NCBI RefSeq assembly: GCF_036417845.1
Contig: NC_089980.1
Location: forward strand, 64,106,501-64,170,500
DNA: 64,000 nt
Direction: 5' to 3'
Source: Apteryx mantelli
Taxonomy: Eukaryota > Chordata > Aves > Apterygiformes > Apterygidae
Shown: in pieces, positions 49,096 to 61,927 of the stretch
Position numbering within the stretch: position 1 is the stretch's first letter
Layout: each line of letters starts with the position of its first letter
The notes under the pieces: model-generated
Told to the model about the DNA's origin: nothing
Database searches by the model: none
Seen by the model: only the letters and a program-made list of their open reading frames with translations
Position numbers and translations under genes: made by a program

Positions 49096-51112
49096 AAGAA
49101 GTCGAGCAAAGGGGGCAGGAGACCTGCATGGATGAACAAGGAGCTCCTGGCAAAACTCAAACAGAAGGAAGTGCACAGAAGATGGAAGCAGGGACAGGAC
49201 GCTTGGGAGCATTATAGGAACATCGTCCAAGTATGCAGGGATGTGACTAGCAAGGCCAAGGCCCATTTGGAATTGAATCTGGCAAAGGTTGTCAAGGACA
49301 ACAGGAAGAGCTTCTTCAAATACATCAGTAGCAAAAGGAAGACTGGGGAGAATGTGGGCCTGCTACTGAATGGGGCAAGGATCCTGGTGAAGACTGATAC
49401 AGAGAAGGCAGAGTTACTGAATGCCTTCTTTGCTTCAGTCTCTACTGCTAAGACCAGCCCTCAGGAATCCCAGACCCTAGAGACCACAGAGGAAGTCTGG
49501 AGACAGGAAGACTTTCTCTTGGTCGAGGAGGATCGGGTTAGAGATCATTTAGGCAAACAGGACATCCACAAGTCCATGGGCCCTGATGGGATGCACCCAC
49601 GAGTGCTGAGGGAGCTGGCGGATGTCATTGCTAAGCCACTCTCCATCATCTTTGAAAGGTCATGGAGGACAGGAGAGGTGCCTGAGGACTGGAAGAAGGC
49701 TAATATCACTCCAATCTTCAGAAAGGGCAAGAATGAGGACCCAGGGAACTACAGGCCAGTCAGCCTCAGCCTCACCTCCATCCCTGGACAGGTGATGGAG
49801 CAGCTCATGCTGGAGGCCATCTCCAAGGATGTGGAGGAGAAGAAGGTGATCAGGAGTAGTCAGCATGGCTTCACCAAGGGGAAATCATGCTTAACCAACC
49901 TGATAGCCTTCTATGATGGAATGACTGGCTGGGTAGATGAGGGGAGAGCAGTGGATGTTGTCTACCTTCACTTCAGCAAGGCTTTTGACACTGTCTCCCA
50001 TAACATCCTCACAGACAAGCTCAGGAAGTGTGGGCTAGATGAGTGGACAGTGAAGTGGATTGAGAACTGGCAGAATGGCAGAGCTCAGAGGGTTGTGATC
50101 AGTGGCACAGAGTCTAGTTGGAGGCCTGTAGCTAGCGGTGTCCCCCAGGGGTCAGTACTGGGTCCAGTCTTGTTCAACTTCTTCATCAATGACCTGGATG
50201 AAGGGACAGAGTGCACCCTCAGCAAGTTTGCTGACGATACAAAACTGGGAGGAGTGGCCGATACCCCAGAGGGCTGTGCTGCCATTCAGAGGGACCTGGA
50301 CAGGCTGGAGAGGTGGGCAGAGAGGAACCTCATGAAGTTCAACAAAGGCAAGTGCAGGGTCCTGCACCTAGGGAGGAATAACCCCATGCCCCAGTACAGG
50401 CTGGGGGGGCTGACCTGCTGGAAAGCAGCTCTGCAGAGAAGGACCTGGGGGTCCTGGTGGACAACAAATTGACCATGAGGCAGCAATGTGCCCTTGTGGC
50501 CAAGAAGGCCAATGGTATCCTGGGCTGCATCAGGAAGAGTGTTGCCAGCAGGTCGAGGGAGGTGATCCTCCCCCTCTACTCAGCCCTGGTGAGGCCACAT
50601 CTGGAGTACTGTGTCCAGTTCTGGGCTCCCCAGGACAAGAGGGATGTGGCACTACTGGAGCAAGTCCAGCGAAGGGCTACAAAGATGATTAGGGAACTGG
50701 AGCATCTCTCTTATGAGGAAAGACCGAGAGAGCTGGGCCTGTTTAGCCTGGAGAAGAGAAGGCTGAGAGGAGATCTTATCAAAGTGTACAAGTATCTGAA
50801 GGGAGGGTGTCGAGAGGATGGAGCCAGACTCTTTTCAGTGGTGCCGAGCAACAGGACAGGAGGCAACGGGCACAAACTGAAACACAGACAGTTCCATCTG
50901 AACATGAGGAAAAACTTCTCCACTGTGAGGGTGACAGAGCACTGGAACAGGTTGCCCAGAGAGGTTGCGGAGACTCCATCCTTGGAGATATTCAAAAGCC
51001 ATCTAGACACAATCCTGGGCAATGTGCTGTAGGTGACCCTGCTTGAGCAGGGGGGTTGGACTAGATGATCTCCAGAGGTCCCTTTCAACCTCAACCATTC
51101 TGTGATTCTGTA
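49096..51112 (+). mobile_element. CR1 LINE, long 5'-truncated copy (copy B)
   Basis: A young avian CR1 of about 2.0 kb, antisense to EPM2A, in intron 1. The 5' end breaks off in ORF2 just before the Gly-Arg-Arg-Pro-Ala-Trp-type segment. The 3' end carries the conserved untranslated segment ('ttgagcaggggggttggactagatgatctcc') and two ATTCTGT(G) tail units. It is the inverted partner of copy A at 23811-26172. By eye the central part is nearly identical to copy A, while both ends are clearly more diverged. Confidence 0.95.
49132..51032 (+). pseudogene. CR1 ORF2 (reverse transcriptase to C-terminus), frameshifted
   Basis: Frame 1 (49132-50472) has 446 residues covering the finger/palm region of the reverse transcriptase. 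It includes Ser-Lys-Ala-Phe-Asp and the active-site Phe-Ala-Asp-Asp at 50227-50238. At a seven-G run near 50403-50409, two extra G relative to copy A and the expected frame throw translation out of register. The remaining C-terminal frame resumes and is open from about 50457 to the normal TAG at 51030-51032. There is thus only one frameshift besides the truncation. The C-terminal part keeps CGA at 50670-50672, where copy A has TGA. It cannot encode a full ORF2 and has no ORF1. Confidence 0.92.
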
Positions 51113-52559
51113 AAGACCCATTTTCAAACCGTTGGTACATTTGGATCAGATGGTATCAAGGAATCATTCAAGAAATTATATAAACAATTGTACCTTAAAA
51201 AATATCTTAAAGAAATCTTAAAGAAAACCTGTTACACATACATATTATTAATGATGTTAGAACACTTCTGAGTAAAATTATGCCTGAAGGAATAGCTTCA
51301 ATTTCACCCTGCATGTAAATCTATAACCAGCTTCCAAGCACCACATTTAGGGTAATTTACTAGCTCAAGAGCATTTTAGGAGGTGTATTAATGCAAGGAT
51401 TAGAGAACAAAACTAACATGTAAGAGCTCAAGCCATCTTCTTGTTTCCAGATGACATGCCGCACTTTTTATCCTAATTGTGAAATATTATTAAAAATTTG
51501 TTTTAATAAATATCAACTATTATTGATATTATTAAATATGAAATATTAACTATTATGTATAAATATATGAAAAATATATGACATACATATTAAATATTAT
51601 TAAAATATATATTAAAAATGAATATTTACTCTATGTTGCTGAACCATTATGTACCATACACAAAGGTATGACAATTTTGGATAAATAAGATGAACAAGAT
51701 CAGTATATACAGCTTGAAGCTAAAAATTATATCGTTATATTCTTATTTCACGTTTGCAATTGTTTATATTTTTCTTACCTCTTTTAAACAACAATATTTG
51801 AAGACAGCAGTGTACATCCACAAATACAATAGAGTAAAAAAACATGGAGTAAAAAAAAGATTATGACACAAGTACACCTTAAATCATAATGATTAGGGCT
51901 ATTGATGTTAAACATCTTTTTCATCTTCTTTTTAAGTTATTGCTTAACTCCCCCTCCTTTTTATTTCTTGAAATAAGAGTAAAGCTAAAATCACTGTTAC
52001 TTCTTTAATAAAGGCTTAGTAGTATTAGTAAGGATTGAAGAATCTAATCCAAACTTTGCACTGATTTATTCATTTTGTATTTGTGATGTCATTTTTCCAT
52101 GGCAAACTGCAATTTCTTTAGCACTTCCACTAAGAATTGTTTCAGGTTTTTAAAAATTAGAAATTTAGAGCTTGATTTCAGTTAAAATATTCTCATTGGA
52201 CAGAACAGAGCAATTTAAAAAAGGCTTTTAAGGTAGTTGGAAATACTTAGTATAGTTTTCCATGTCTGAATTTAAATACAGAAAAGTTGCTTGGTAGCAT
52301 ATTTACCATATTATCTACCAGCTGCATTTACCTACATGACAGCTTGACTTCATACATTCAGCAAAATCCTTAGAGCCACAAATATTATGTCTTGCTTTCC
52401 CCATTTTACTCTCTGACAACTGTCTGTAGCAATGCTTAGGAGCCAACTGACTTCAACTTCTTTGATGTTACTCATTTTTCACAAGTATAAACACATTTCA
52501 TAGCCGTCACGGAAATGAGTATCACCCACAACCAAAAATATTGAGAGCTATTTTAAAAA
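51113..52559 (-). other. EPM2A: EPM2A intron 1, AT-rich part
   Basis: Non-coding. A very AT-rich, low-complexity stretch at about 51481-51620 repeats variants of AAATATTATTAAA. The remainder shows no recognisable gene or element. Confidence 0.8.
51481..51620. repeat. AT-rich low-complexity tract
   Basis: Degenerate repeats of TATTAAATAT and AAATATTATTAAA give almost pure A/T for about 140 bp. It is simple sequence only. Confidence 0.8.
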
Positions 52560-53200
52560 GCAGTTATTAGCTGATTTCTTCAGCAGCTCCGGTGACCCTT
52601 CTCAGTGCTTCTCCATCATTTGTCCCTCATCTGGACTCTCTCATCATTTCCGGCTCTCCGCTCTTGTGCTCCTGCTCCTTGGGTATCTTGCAGTCCCCTC
52701 CCTCACGTAGTAAACACAAACATCTGCCTCTGCTCTTGCTCTCCTACATCTTCCACCACCACTCTCCCTCGTCCCCTGCACTTCTGTCAGGGTGCTGAAG
52801 GCTTCCCCAGCCTTCCCCATTCCTGCCCACTCCCAGCCTCCCCACCCTGCCCAGCCCCAGCCCCATCTCAGCCCAGCCTGGGGCCATCACTCGTGACCCT
52901 GTGACACCGCAGCAGTGCCGGCTCCAGTCCCGCCACGGCCCTGCCCCTGCCTGACCATGGGACCCCCGGCCCCCACCATGACCTGGCCCCAGCCCTGCAG
53001 CAGTCCCCAATGCCCCCCATGCTGGGGCTGCCCTGGCTGCCCCTGGGGCCCTGCTCCCTCAGGGCAGTGGGACTGGCTCTGGTGGCCAGGCCTGGCCCAG
53101 CCTCACCAGCAGCCCCCACTGCTAATGGCCCTGGGGGGCCACCACCATCATGGTGCCCTGACAAGTCCTGGCCACGTTCTCAGCATCTCTGGCTCTTTTA
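52560..53200. other. Isolated GC-rich block in intron 1
   Basis: A sharp rise to GC-rich, C-dominated sequence (many CCCC, CAGCCC and CTGCCC words) occurs inside otherwise AT-rich intron. CpG is only moderate, about a dozen counted by eye in roughly 600 bp, so it is not a clear CpG island. Frames on both strands yield low-complexity Gly/Pro/Ala/Arg-rich peptides (up to 115 codons) with no match to laforin exon 1 or any family I know. It may be a GC-rich repeat fragment, an inserted segment or a regulatory block. Confidence 0.5.
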
Positions 53201-56164
53201 CTAGTATCAGCCTTACTCCTCCTTTTATGTGTGCCCCCTTGCACACACTCTGGTTCCCATAAGGACTGTCCCTCTCATTGCTCACAGTCCCTCTCCTCTC
53301 CCGTCGGGAGTTTCTGCATGAACTTTTGGACAGCAATCACAGTCTGTGCTCCCTCCCTTCTGCTTTCTCCTTTTCCCTAGGTGCTAGGTAGTCCTAGAAG
53401 ACAGCGATGTCTCCTACACGATCACAAGTGCACCACTACATACCTTGTACTTTCCCATTTCCAAATTGTGCTTGAGGTGCATGTACTTCTATCATTCACC
53501 AATTTTATTGTCCGCCCTCCTTTTCCTTCTAATCCTTCAACCTTAATTCTTAGCTCTTTTTTCCCTCCTTTTTTCTTTTTTACCTTTTCAAATGGTAGTA
53601 ATCTCCTTGCCTGATAATCTTTTCACTTTCAGCAACATTCATTTCCTTATCTAGCCTACAGCAACGGATCTACAACCACACATGAAACTGAGGCCAAGAG
53701 TAAATTGCCACTAGGCATTTGTTTCATTTGTTCCCTCTCAAACCTCATTCTTAAAAACTTCCTTCTCTAATTGCTATTTATCACTGTTCACTTTTCTGAA
53801 CCACTCAACCTCACATTCCTGCTATGGCCCACAGTCAAATAAAAAAAAATCAAAAAGTATGTTTCCATTTTGACTTTAATACTCAGGTGAACAGTAGGAC
53901 CTTGCATTTATAGCATTTTTTCATGAGAGTTACACAACCCTTTACTCTTTACTACTGTTCACATTATATACAGATTTATGAATTAACGCACCTGTTATCA
54001 ACATTTCTGCAACAGAACATCTACAAATACAAAACAAATACAGCATTATGATTTCATACAAGAAGGGAATAGGGCTATCATATCTAAGAAAAACTAATTC
54101 AGAAAACTCACAGAAAAAAATGTTCATACTGAGCTGTTTAGGACACTGAATTCTATATCCCCTCTGCAAGAGTTATGAAGGAAGAAAATCATTACAAATT
54201 ATCAGGATCCCACTACCAGGGTAGTATCCAAAATATACTGCTTCCCTCACAAGTACTTCTTACCACAAGTTTGCTTCACAAGATGCATTTAACAAAGAAG
54301 TTAAGAGTTATCTATAAAAAAAAAAAAAGTTGGATCAGTTTACACCATGCTTCTGTTAACACATTTTGTCACAGGAAAACCATAATTTTTTGAATGTTAT
54401 AAAATGACAGTGCAAGAAACAGTTTCAGATATACAGACCCACATGAAAAGTTTGGAGGAGTAATGTAGAATTCATCTATAATTTACAGATACTCTAAAAA
54501 GGTTCAAAGTTCAACTCTCTTAACTTTTATCTTCCAGAGTCATTTAATACAAAAAAAATCAAAAAAATCAGCCAATGAAACCAGTTTTCATTCAAGTTAA
54601 CTGATCGTAAACTATGCTTTAAGTAGAAACCAATTAGCACCACTTACACTCTCTGCTATACACTCTTTTATATCCCTGCAGTGTGCAGAATGTACACTAT
54701 TAAGAATATGGGCACAATGTGGGTGATGAGCAGAAATCCTTAATGGAAGAACCCTTCAGTTCTTCATTTTCTACTCCCGGCCTTTATAAAGCTACCCTCA
54801 CGATTTTCCTTTGCCTGGGGCAAGCTGTCAACCTCATGGTATGTCCAAGCAAAACCTGTCTTGGTCTCATCCTAGCCCTGTTATCTTTGCTGACAGACAA
54901 GGCTCCTTGCAGCTTCCATCGCTCCCAGATTCAGAAGAGCCGGCACGAGACTTCTCAGAAGCGCAAGAAGAGTTTGCGCCAAGAACAAAATAACTGTCAG
55001 AGGCTCCCCTCTGATAGGGTGGCACCCCACAAAAATTTGGTACCCCTCAGTACACTGAATGAAACACTGACTTCCCACTCAACCCACAATGACAGGCCAG
55101 GCAAATCCCTTTCTAAATCTGGATCACTGGAGCATGGGGACTTCCATTCGTAGGACAGCGTGTTGGGCAGAGTTCTAGCTACAGGCAGTGACCAACAAAA
55201 CAACCAAATTAAAGACCATCATTTCCTCCTTGCTTCTCCGGTCCAGAGTTGTATGAGAGTATGGTTGGTTAGTTTGGAGGGAAACAGAGAGTGTGAGGAA
55301 AGCAGGGGGCCTGAGCTCAGCAGAATCTGACTCTTTCTCAGTGCAGCAGAAATGTTTTGCTGCCCTTTCTAATTTCTTACCTTCTGCTGCAGCACGAGAG
55401 AGAAGGTAGTGGTCAAGGCAGCGAGAAGTGCAGTGAGACTGCTTGTATGCAGAATCTGGCCATATCTGCCCATGACTGAAGCTGCTCATTATTTACAGCA
55501 ACTTTCCACGCCACTTAATCCTTAAGCTTGTCCTACCCCACAGGTCCCAATTATCTGAATTATCTGAATAATAAAAGCCTACCTTTGGATCTTCTAAATG
55601 ACCTCATTAAGTGACTTCATTAAGAAGTCAGGGGCAGCAGATATTCTACACGGAAACTGTACGCTCAATGCAAAGTATTATTTTTTAATTTCTCAAATGC
55701 ACACAACATTTCACAAAGTTAACAAAAGGCCAAGGCACATATCTGTGCTGAAGTTTAGTTTTTGTATCTGAAGCTCGGAAAGGCCTCATCTGCCAGGTGG
55801 GAACACTAGCCTGACTGTGCTGGGCAACCACGCCCATCAGGGTACATCGACATTACTGACTGGCATGGCACAGGGAGAGAAGGCCCCGTTATGGTTCCTG
55901 GACCACATGTCCACACCACTTCTTTACCAGCAATGAAGCCTGCACCACTTGCCAGTCCTAGGCACATACCACACGCAGAGATCTAACTATTAGAAGACCT
56001 GGCATCCATAGTTGGGTGCTCTAGACTTGGATTTGTTAGGAGGGAAACAGCTTTAAGTGTGCCCTGGCTGAGCTCACGTGCATGCTGCAAAATTTCTAGT
56101 ACAGATGAAAGCTAAATTCTCACCAAAAGGAGCCACTTTTCCATTAAACTGTTAATGCAACCCT

Positions 56165-56177
56165 CCCCCCCCCCCCC
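56165..56177. repeat. Poly-C run (13 C)
   Basis: A homopolymer of 13 C. It is simple sequence, prone to length error. Confidence 0.9.
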
Positions 56178-58447
56178 AAGAGCCTCAGTCTGTCCCCTCA
56201 CATTGACTAACATAGCCTCTCCAAGCTTACCAAAACCTCATACGAAGAGTCTGAGATAGTGGACAAACTCTATGCAACTCCACCAATTTCCAGTTGCGAA
56301 TTCATTACGAGCCTGTCTTTAAATGCTTTGTGCAGGCAGAGCAGCTATGTGCTGCCCCAGCAGCACTTCCAAGAGCACAAGACTCAAAACTAAGTTCTCA
56401 CATGTTGTGCAGAACGCACAATAGCAAATCACTGGGTAGGTTTCAAGGTATCCTTTTATATGAAATAAACAATCATATGCGTGAAATTTTAATTTTCTAT
56501 AGTCAAGAAAAGATTGAGTAGCCTTGAAAATCTGGGGGAATTTTAATGGCCTTTCAATATTTCAACTTTTCCACTCCTACAGCCAGTAGTAAAGCAAAGA
56601 AAATTAAATCTATTTTCCACTCACTCACTCGTCTTTGGGGAAAAGAAAGCAAGCACAAATGCACTTTGAGAAAGGGCAACGCACTGCAGGAAGGGCACGT
56701 TTTCACAACCCAGACCATTTTTAAATTAATATTTTTCTTAATCTTGTTTTCATTGATTCTTTCCAAGTGGCAAAATGTTGGTTTAATTATTTATTTTTGG
56801 GAGGCAAACACAAAACTCATTTGAAAATATGTAAAACTCAGCCATAAAAATAGTAAGTTAAATATCTGAACAGCACTGGATCATCTTTACAACTTGTTAA
56901 TCTGGCATGTGGACTTTCGTAATTAAAGAACAAAAGGAACCTGGAAGAGTTTATAAGATACAGGTCCTAGTTTAAATGATAATGTAGCACTGTTTTTCCT
57001 TCAGTGAGATCCAGAACAACTTTGTTAAAATTCCATCTTTGTAACTCTCCACAGCAAAATTGCTTATCTGAAAATTATACATAAGTTTCTAGAGGTTAAA
57101 TTATAAAGTCTCATTGCTTTTGTAATCTACTTGTTGCTCTTTCTGCTGCTGATAGTTGTTTGGTAGAGTCCATGGATTTAAGAAATTGCTCAAGAACAAA
57201 GTAATCGGCAGCCTTGCTTACAGTTTAAGCTTCATACACAGTACTCTTCCAAAATCTGCATGACTGCACATATGGCTCCTGGTTTGATGCAAACAAAGAA
57301 TGATCAAAATGGCATACTAAGGAAGGTGGCTGTACAAACAAACAAACAAGTTTAAAATCAAAGATCTCCATGCAACTGAAAAATGGCACTGGCAAAAGAT
57401 TGAGACAAGAACAAAACAAGGAAAAACAGATGAAGATACAGTAAGCAAGAAAAAGTTGTCCAAAGATCAAGGACTGGAAGAAGATAAGCAGGAACTAGAA
57501 GATCATCCAAAATTTGAACTAACCACATACAGGAACAGAATACAAAGAAAAACCTTCAGTAACTATTTTATTTCTTTTCACCTCGCAGTACAGCTGTAAA
57601 CAGTATATGCCAACAGTTTGTCAACAGTAAACTCATCTTGACACACAGGACATCTGTACACAGTTTGCATCTTATTTTGGAAGAGTCACACAAGTGACAT
57701 TATCAGCTTGATCTCAAAAGATAATGAGCAAATCTAGGTCAATGAAATTTCTCAGCACCAGTCAGAGTAAAAATGAATGAAAAAAAAAATTCTCTTCTAT
57801 CTCTACAGAGCTCTTTCCTGTAAAGATGTTTCAGTACACTGCTCAGCCACATCTCTCCCAATGACCAGCTTGTTGCATAACTTGCTGAAAGCTATATATT
57901 TTTTTCTGTTTTTCACTGTGTGAAGCAAGGCGGTATGTAGAATCTACTGGGCAGAACAGTGTCTGCTGAGTAGCTGTAGAGATGCTGTGCACTGCATTCC
58001 TGCCTTAGCCAGAGCCTAAGCCACAGGCCTACCTCTTCCAAACCTGCAAACCGCAGCAAGGTCACAGTGTATTTTTCAAATCACTGTTAGTTCTGAAAAA
58101 TCACAGGGCTACTTAGATCACTCTGAATATGCACATTAGCTTCAATGGCAACCTACAAATCCAGACAGAGAGCAGCCAGATTTTCAAATCTCCTGCTTTC
58201 AAATCATACTCATTCTCATAATCCTTTTCATAAGTTTCCCATGAACCAGCAGGCCTTATACATGTCAAATCAGGCTCTAAGTATGTGTAACTATTATAAA
58301 TACTCACATTTGAAATATTGAACTACGTCTTTTAACAGAAAAATAAAACATCTGAGATCATGCTCAGAAATTCCTCTGGAAAAGTTTAATAACATGATAA
58401 GAAATACAAACACTCTGAGAGTGAGGGGAGGGGCTAAATAAGGGAGG

Positions 58448-58466
58448 TTTGTTTGTTTGTTTGTTT
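58448..58466. repeat. (TTTG)n microsatellite
   Basis: About four consecutive TTTG units are visible. Confidence 0.9.
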
Positions 58467-61400
58467 AATTGTAATAGAACAGCAGGAACTAAAGCAAACA
58501 TGAAACTCCCTGAAATGAAGGATTTGAAAGATAAAGTATTTGCTAGCTTCCTTCTCTTTACTACTTATATTAACTGAAAAAAGCCTCAAGGTCTATTTTG
58601 GACCTGATTCTTCTAGTTATTTGTATATGCTACTGCATGGTGTCATTATCAGACATTGTAATTGGACTTCCACCACTACACTTACAATATTCAAATTTAC
58701 TTACCCTTTACATCAAATTCTGCCACGAAAGTCTCCCTGCTGCCTGTTTGAATGAAATTCAATCTTTGATGCCTTGAAATAGGCTCTGCCTCAGTCCAAC
58801 CAAGAATGAACTGCTATTGATTGTTAAGAAATAAGAGATACAGGAGGCTGAACTTCTCTCACTGGAATTTAGCTAGGGCAGATTTTGGCTGAGTCTGTCA
58901 CAGCCTTCTGGAGTAGAGAGTCCTACCTTTCTAAAGTCTGAGCAAACTAAGTCCCTGAAGAGTTAACCTTTGTTTCTACACCTCTGACAAATACTGCCAA
59001 ATAACACATTTGAATTCTGTATGTCATGAACTAATCCTTGCACATATGCTTAATAAAAATATGATTACTCTACTTTTTAATGTTACTTTTCTGTTGTCTC
59101 TAAACTGTCTTTCATGCAGATTCAGAAAGCAGTAGCTAGCTTTCTTGTTTTAATTAAGTAGATGATTGACAAAATTTTTAGTTCTTCACTTAGTCCACTA
59201 ACCCCTTGCTTGTGGCTGGTTTGGTTTTCAGAAATGTTTCTTTGCATTTGCTAGACCAAAAGAGGTATCTAAGAAAACAGAAGACCATTTGAATCATACA
59301 CTCGCAGATATACAAAGTCTATTTTCTGCCAGTCTTCGGGGAGACTGTTTCAACTTCTCATTTTGTAGGGCTGATATATTATCAAGGAAGTAACTTTTAA
59401 GTCTGTTAAAATCCAGTGTGCATTCAAGATTTTTAGCTTTTAGTCTATTAGTGTACTCCTAACAGTATTCTTTTTCTAGATTTTTTAATTATCCCAGAAC
59501 TAAATGATTTACTGGAAAGCCCCCATTCAGCACTTGATGCAGTTAATCAACAAGGTTTCTGTCTTCCCTTTTTCTTTTTTAACCATCAGAGACGAGAAAA
59601 TAAGAATTTTCGAAAGCAGCTTTCAAAAACACCTGTTTTATCTCTCTCTCTAGGTCTGCTGTGGCACAGGTGTTTCTCAATGGGAGCTGCCACTTTACTA
59701 AGAGTTTTTAGCCAAATGTCCAGTCTAATGATGTAGATTAAGCCAGAGAATAGCAACTCAAAGGGAATTCAGCTCATGAAAACAAGAGATACTTCTCAGA
59801 CAGATGGTGAAGATAAGAATAAAGGAAATGCAGATGATAGACAAACGTATGATAATAAAATGTAAAATGTAATACTGTCTCTCTATGGCATTGTATTGTA
59901 TATTACTGATTGCTACTTTCCACCATACCAGAAAAGACTACTAAACTATAGGCAGGAAACAAACTACAGCAAAACAGCAACCATGGCATGTTAACCAGTC
60001 ATCCCAGCTACTTTATTTATTAGTGCTCAGTGCCTCTCACCACTGAGAATAAATTCTTGGTCCACATTGCATGCTGCTATCCCTTGAAATGGTGAAGTGA
60101 GGGCAGGGAGTGAAGTTGGGGGAAGGGAATAATGGTAAACAAATAAAGCATTTACATAAACAACACATTTACTGTAATTTTACCATTATAACCACAAATG
60201 TTTTAATTAGGCTCTCACAGCACTTAGATATGGCCTCTGATTATTCCTGCTGGCAGGAAGTGACACATATGAGCAAAACCAAAGGGAATGTATGTGCACA
60301 TGCTTATTTTTATTCTTCTAATTTTGCAATTTCACAGGCACCTCTTTACAGTTTTACAGATCTCCAGTAGCCTGCTCAGTAAGTTGGTTAATGCTGACAT
60401 ACAGATAGGAAGTAATGAAAAACTTGCTCCCAATCATGCCATAATCCATGTTAAGTACATATCTTGAGGGGTTTGAAGAACAACGCAGCAGGAGCTATTA
60501 TACTTGTAAACACAATTTCTCTACATACATTAAAGACTTATTGGGTGGCAGATTTCAAAATGATTCCCTTCTATTTATATCAAAGTTTCCTTATGCCTGA
60601 AAGATATTAAGGCATCTAGCATTTTCAAGGAAGCAATAGGCTTACACTAACAAAATGCATATTATACACAATTATTCAAATATCAACATCCAATTACACT
60701 TCATGTTTCCATCTAAATGTTACCTATTTAAAAATAATATTGGCATAGGGGAAGCAAGTAAAGCCTTAGATTATCTTCAGAAGTAGAACAGATTACACTA
60801 AATATTGATGAAATTTTTAAGTAGCTGCAAGAGCTTTGGAAGCAGTGACTATACACAAGTAAAATGGCGACACCTAGCGGGAATAATACTTAGTATCTCA
60901 ATTAAAATGACTAAACAGAAAAAGACAAGGATCCTCTCCTTCTTTCCTTCTTTTTTAGTAATAGCACTGCTACCTAATTTGGGGATCAGTAGATTAGCTT
61001 TGGGAAAGACATAAGAAGAGGTGCATCTTAGTGACAGAAAAACAGTGATGTATCCAGTTGTACTTCTCTAAAATTACCCCAAAGAATTCTCACATTGCCT
61101 TTCCTGCTACAACTCAGCCTGAAATACGTTTTATTCTGTTTTAATTTCTCCTACTCAAATGGCAACAAGGTATTAACTTCCCATACTGCTTTTAAAAAAC
61201 TCCACCATTAAAAGAAGAAATTGTGCCAGTGCTGTTCTACAGAGTTGAAGCCAGGAAGTGAGATCATTTAGGCCTCAAAAGGCAGATACATCAAGGTTAT
61301 CACTATAGACATGCTGCCACATTAAAATTAAATAAATACTTACTTGTTAAAAAGAGAACTTCCTTACCCTGTCCAAGAACAGCGTCTGTGAAGAGTTCTG

Positions 61401-61908
61401 CAGTTTCCAGGAAAATCCCACCAGACCCTACTTCCCTCTGTAGCACACAGCTCAACTGTGACACTGCGGGCCCTGCCCCAGGACCGCTACCTTAGCCCAC
61501 GCAGCACCGAGCTCTGAGGGGACAGATCAGGAACGAGCACCTACAGGCCTCCAGAAAATGACTAGCAGAAAGAATGGCAAAAGATAAAAAGGAGGGAGGA
61601 ACTATAGGCACCCTCTAGCCCAAAGAGGGACAGAGGACATTCATTAGTCCATCACAAGATGGTCTGCAATGGATATATATATTGAGGAGCATTTCCTTAT
61701 AGCTTACTCTTTATCTGCTTGATTGCTCACAATAACGGAAGTCATCTGTGAAAATGATTTCTGGAAGCACTTTGTATAGGAAGTGAATGGCCAGAGTTGA
61801 AGTTTAGAGAGGCTATAGAGTCACTGAGCCACAATACCTGTAGGCTGGCTGGCTGAGGGACACATTTATGTAATTCGAATGGTCTGACTTGCACCACAGA
61901 CAAGATTT

Positions 61909-61927
61909 GGGGGGGGGGGGGGGGGGG
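61909..61927. repeat. Poly-G run (19 G)
   Basis: An uninterrupted run of 19 G on the plus strand, able to form G-quadruplexes. The EPM2A transcript, made from the other strand, would carry poly-C here. Its length may be unreliable in an assembly. Confidence 0.9.

Noticed and set aside
52744..53262. Gly/Pro/Ala-rich open frames on both strands (88-115 codons)
   Set aside because: They follow from the GC-rich composition. No laforin exon 1 motif, collagen periodicity or other domain is present.
54719..55153. 144-codon open frame on the plus strand
   Set aside because: It is the longest frame outside CR1 and EPM2A, but shows no domain and no identified exon neighbours. Chance is the simplest explanation.
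61430..61520. Small GC-rich patch considered as laforin exon 1
   Set aside because: Minus-strand reading gives no start codon followed by CBM20-like residues and no donor in the required phase.
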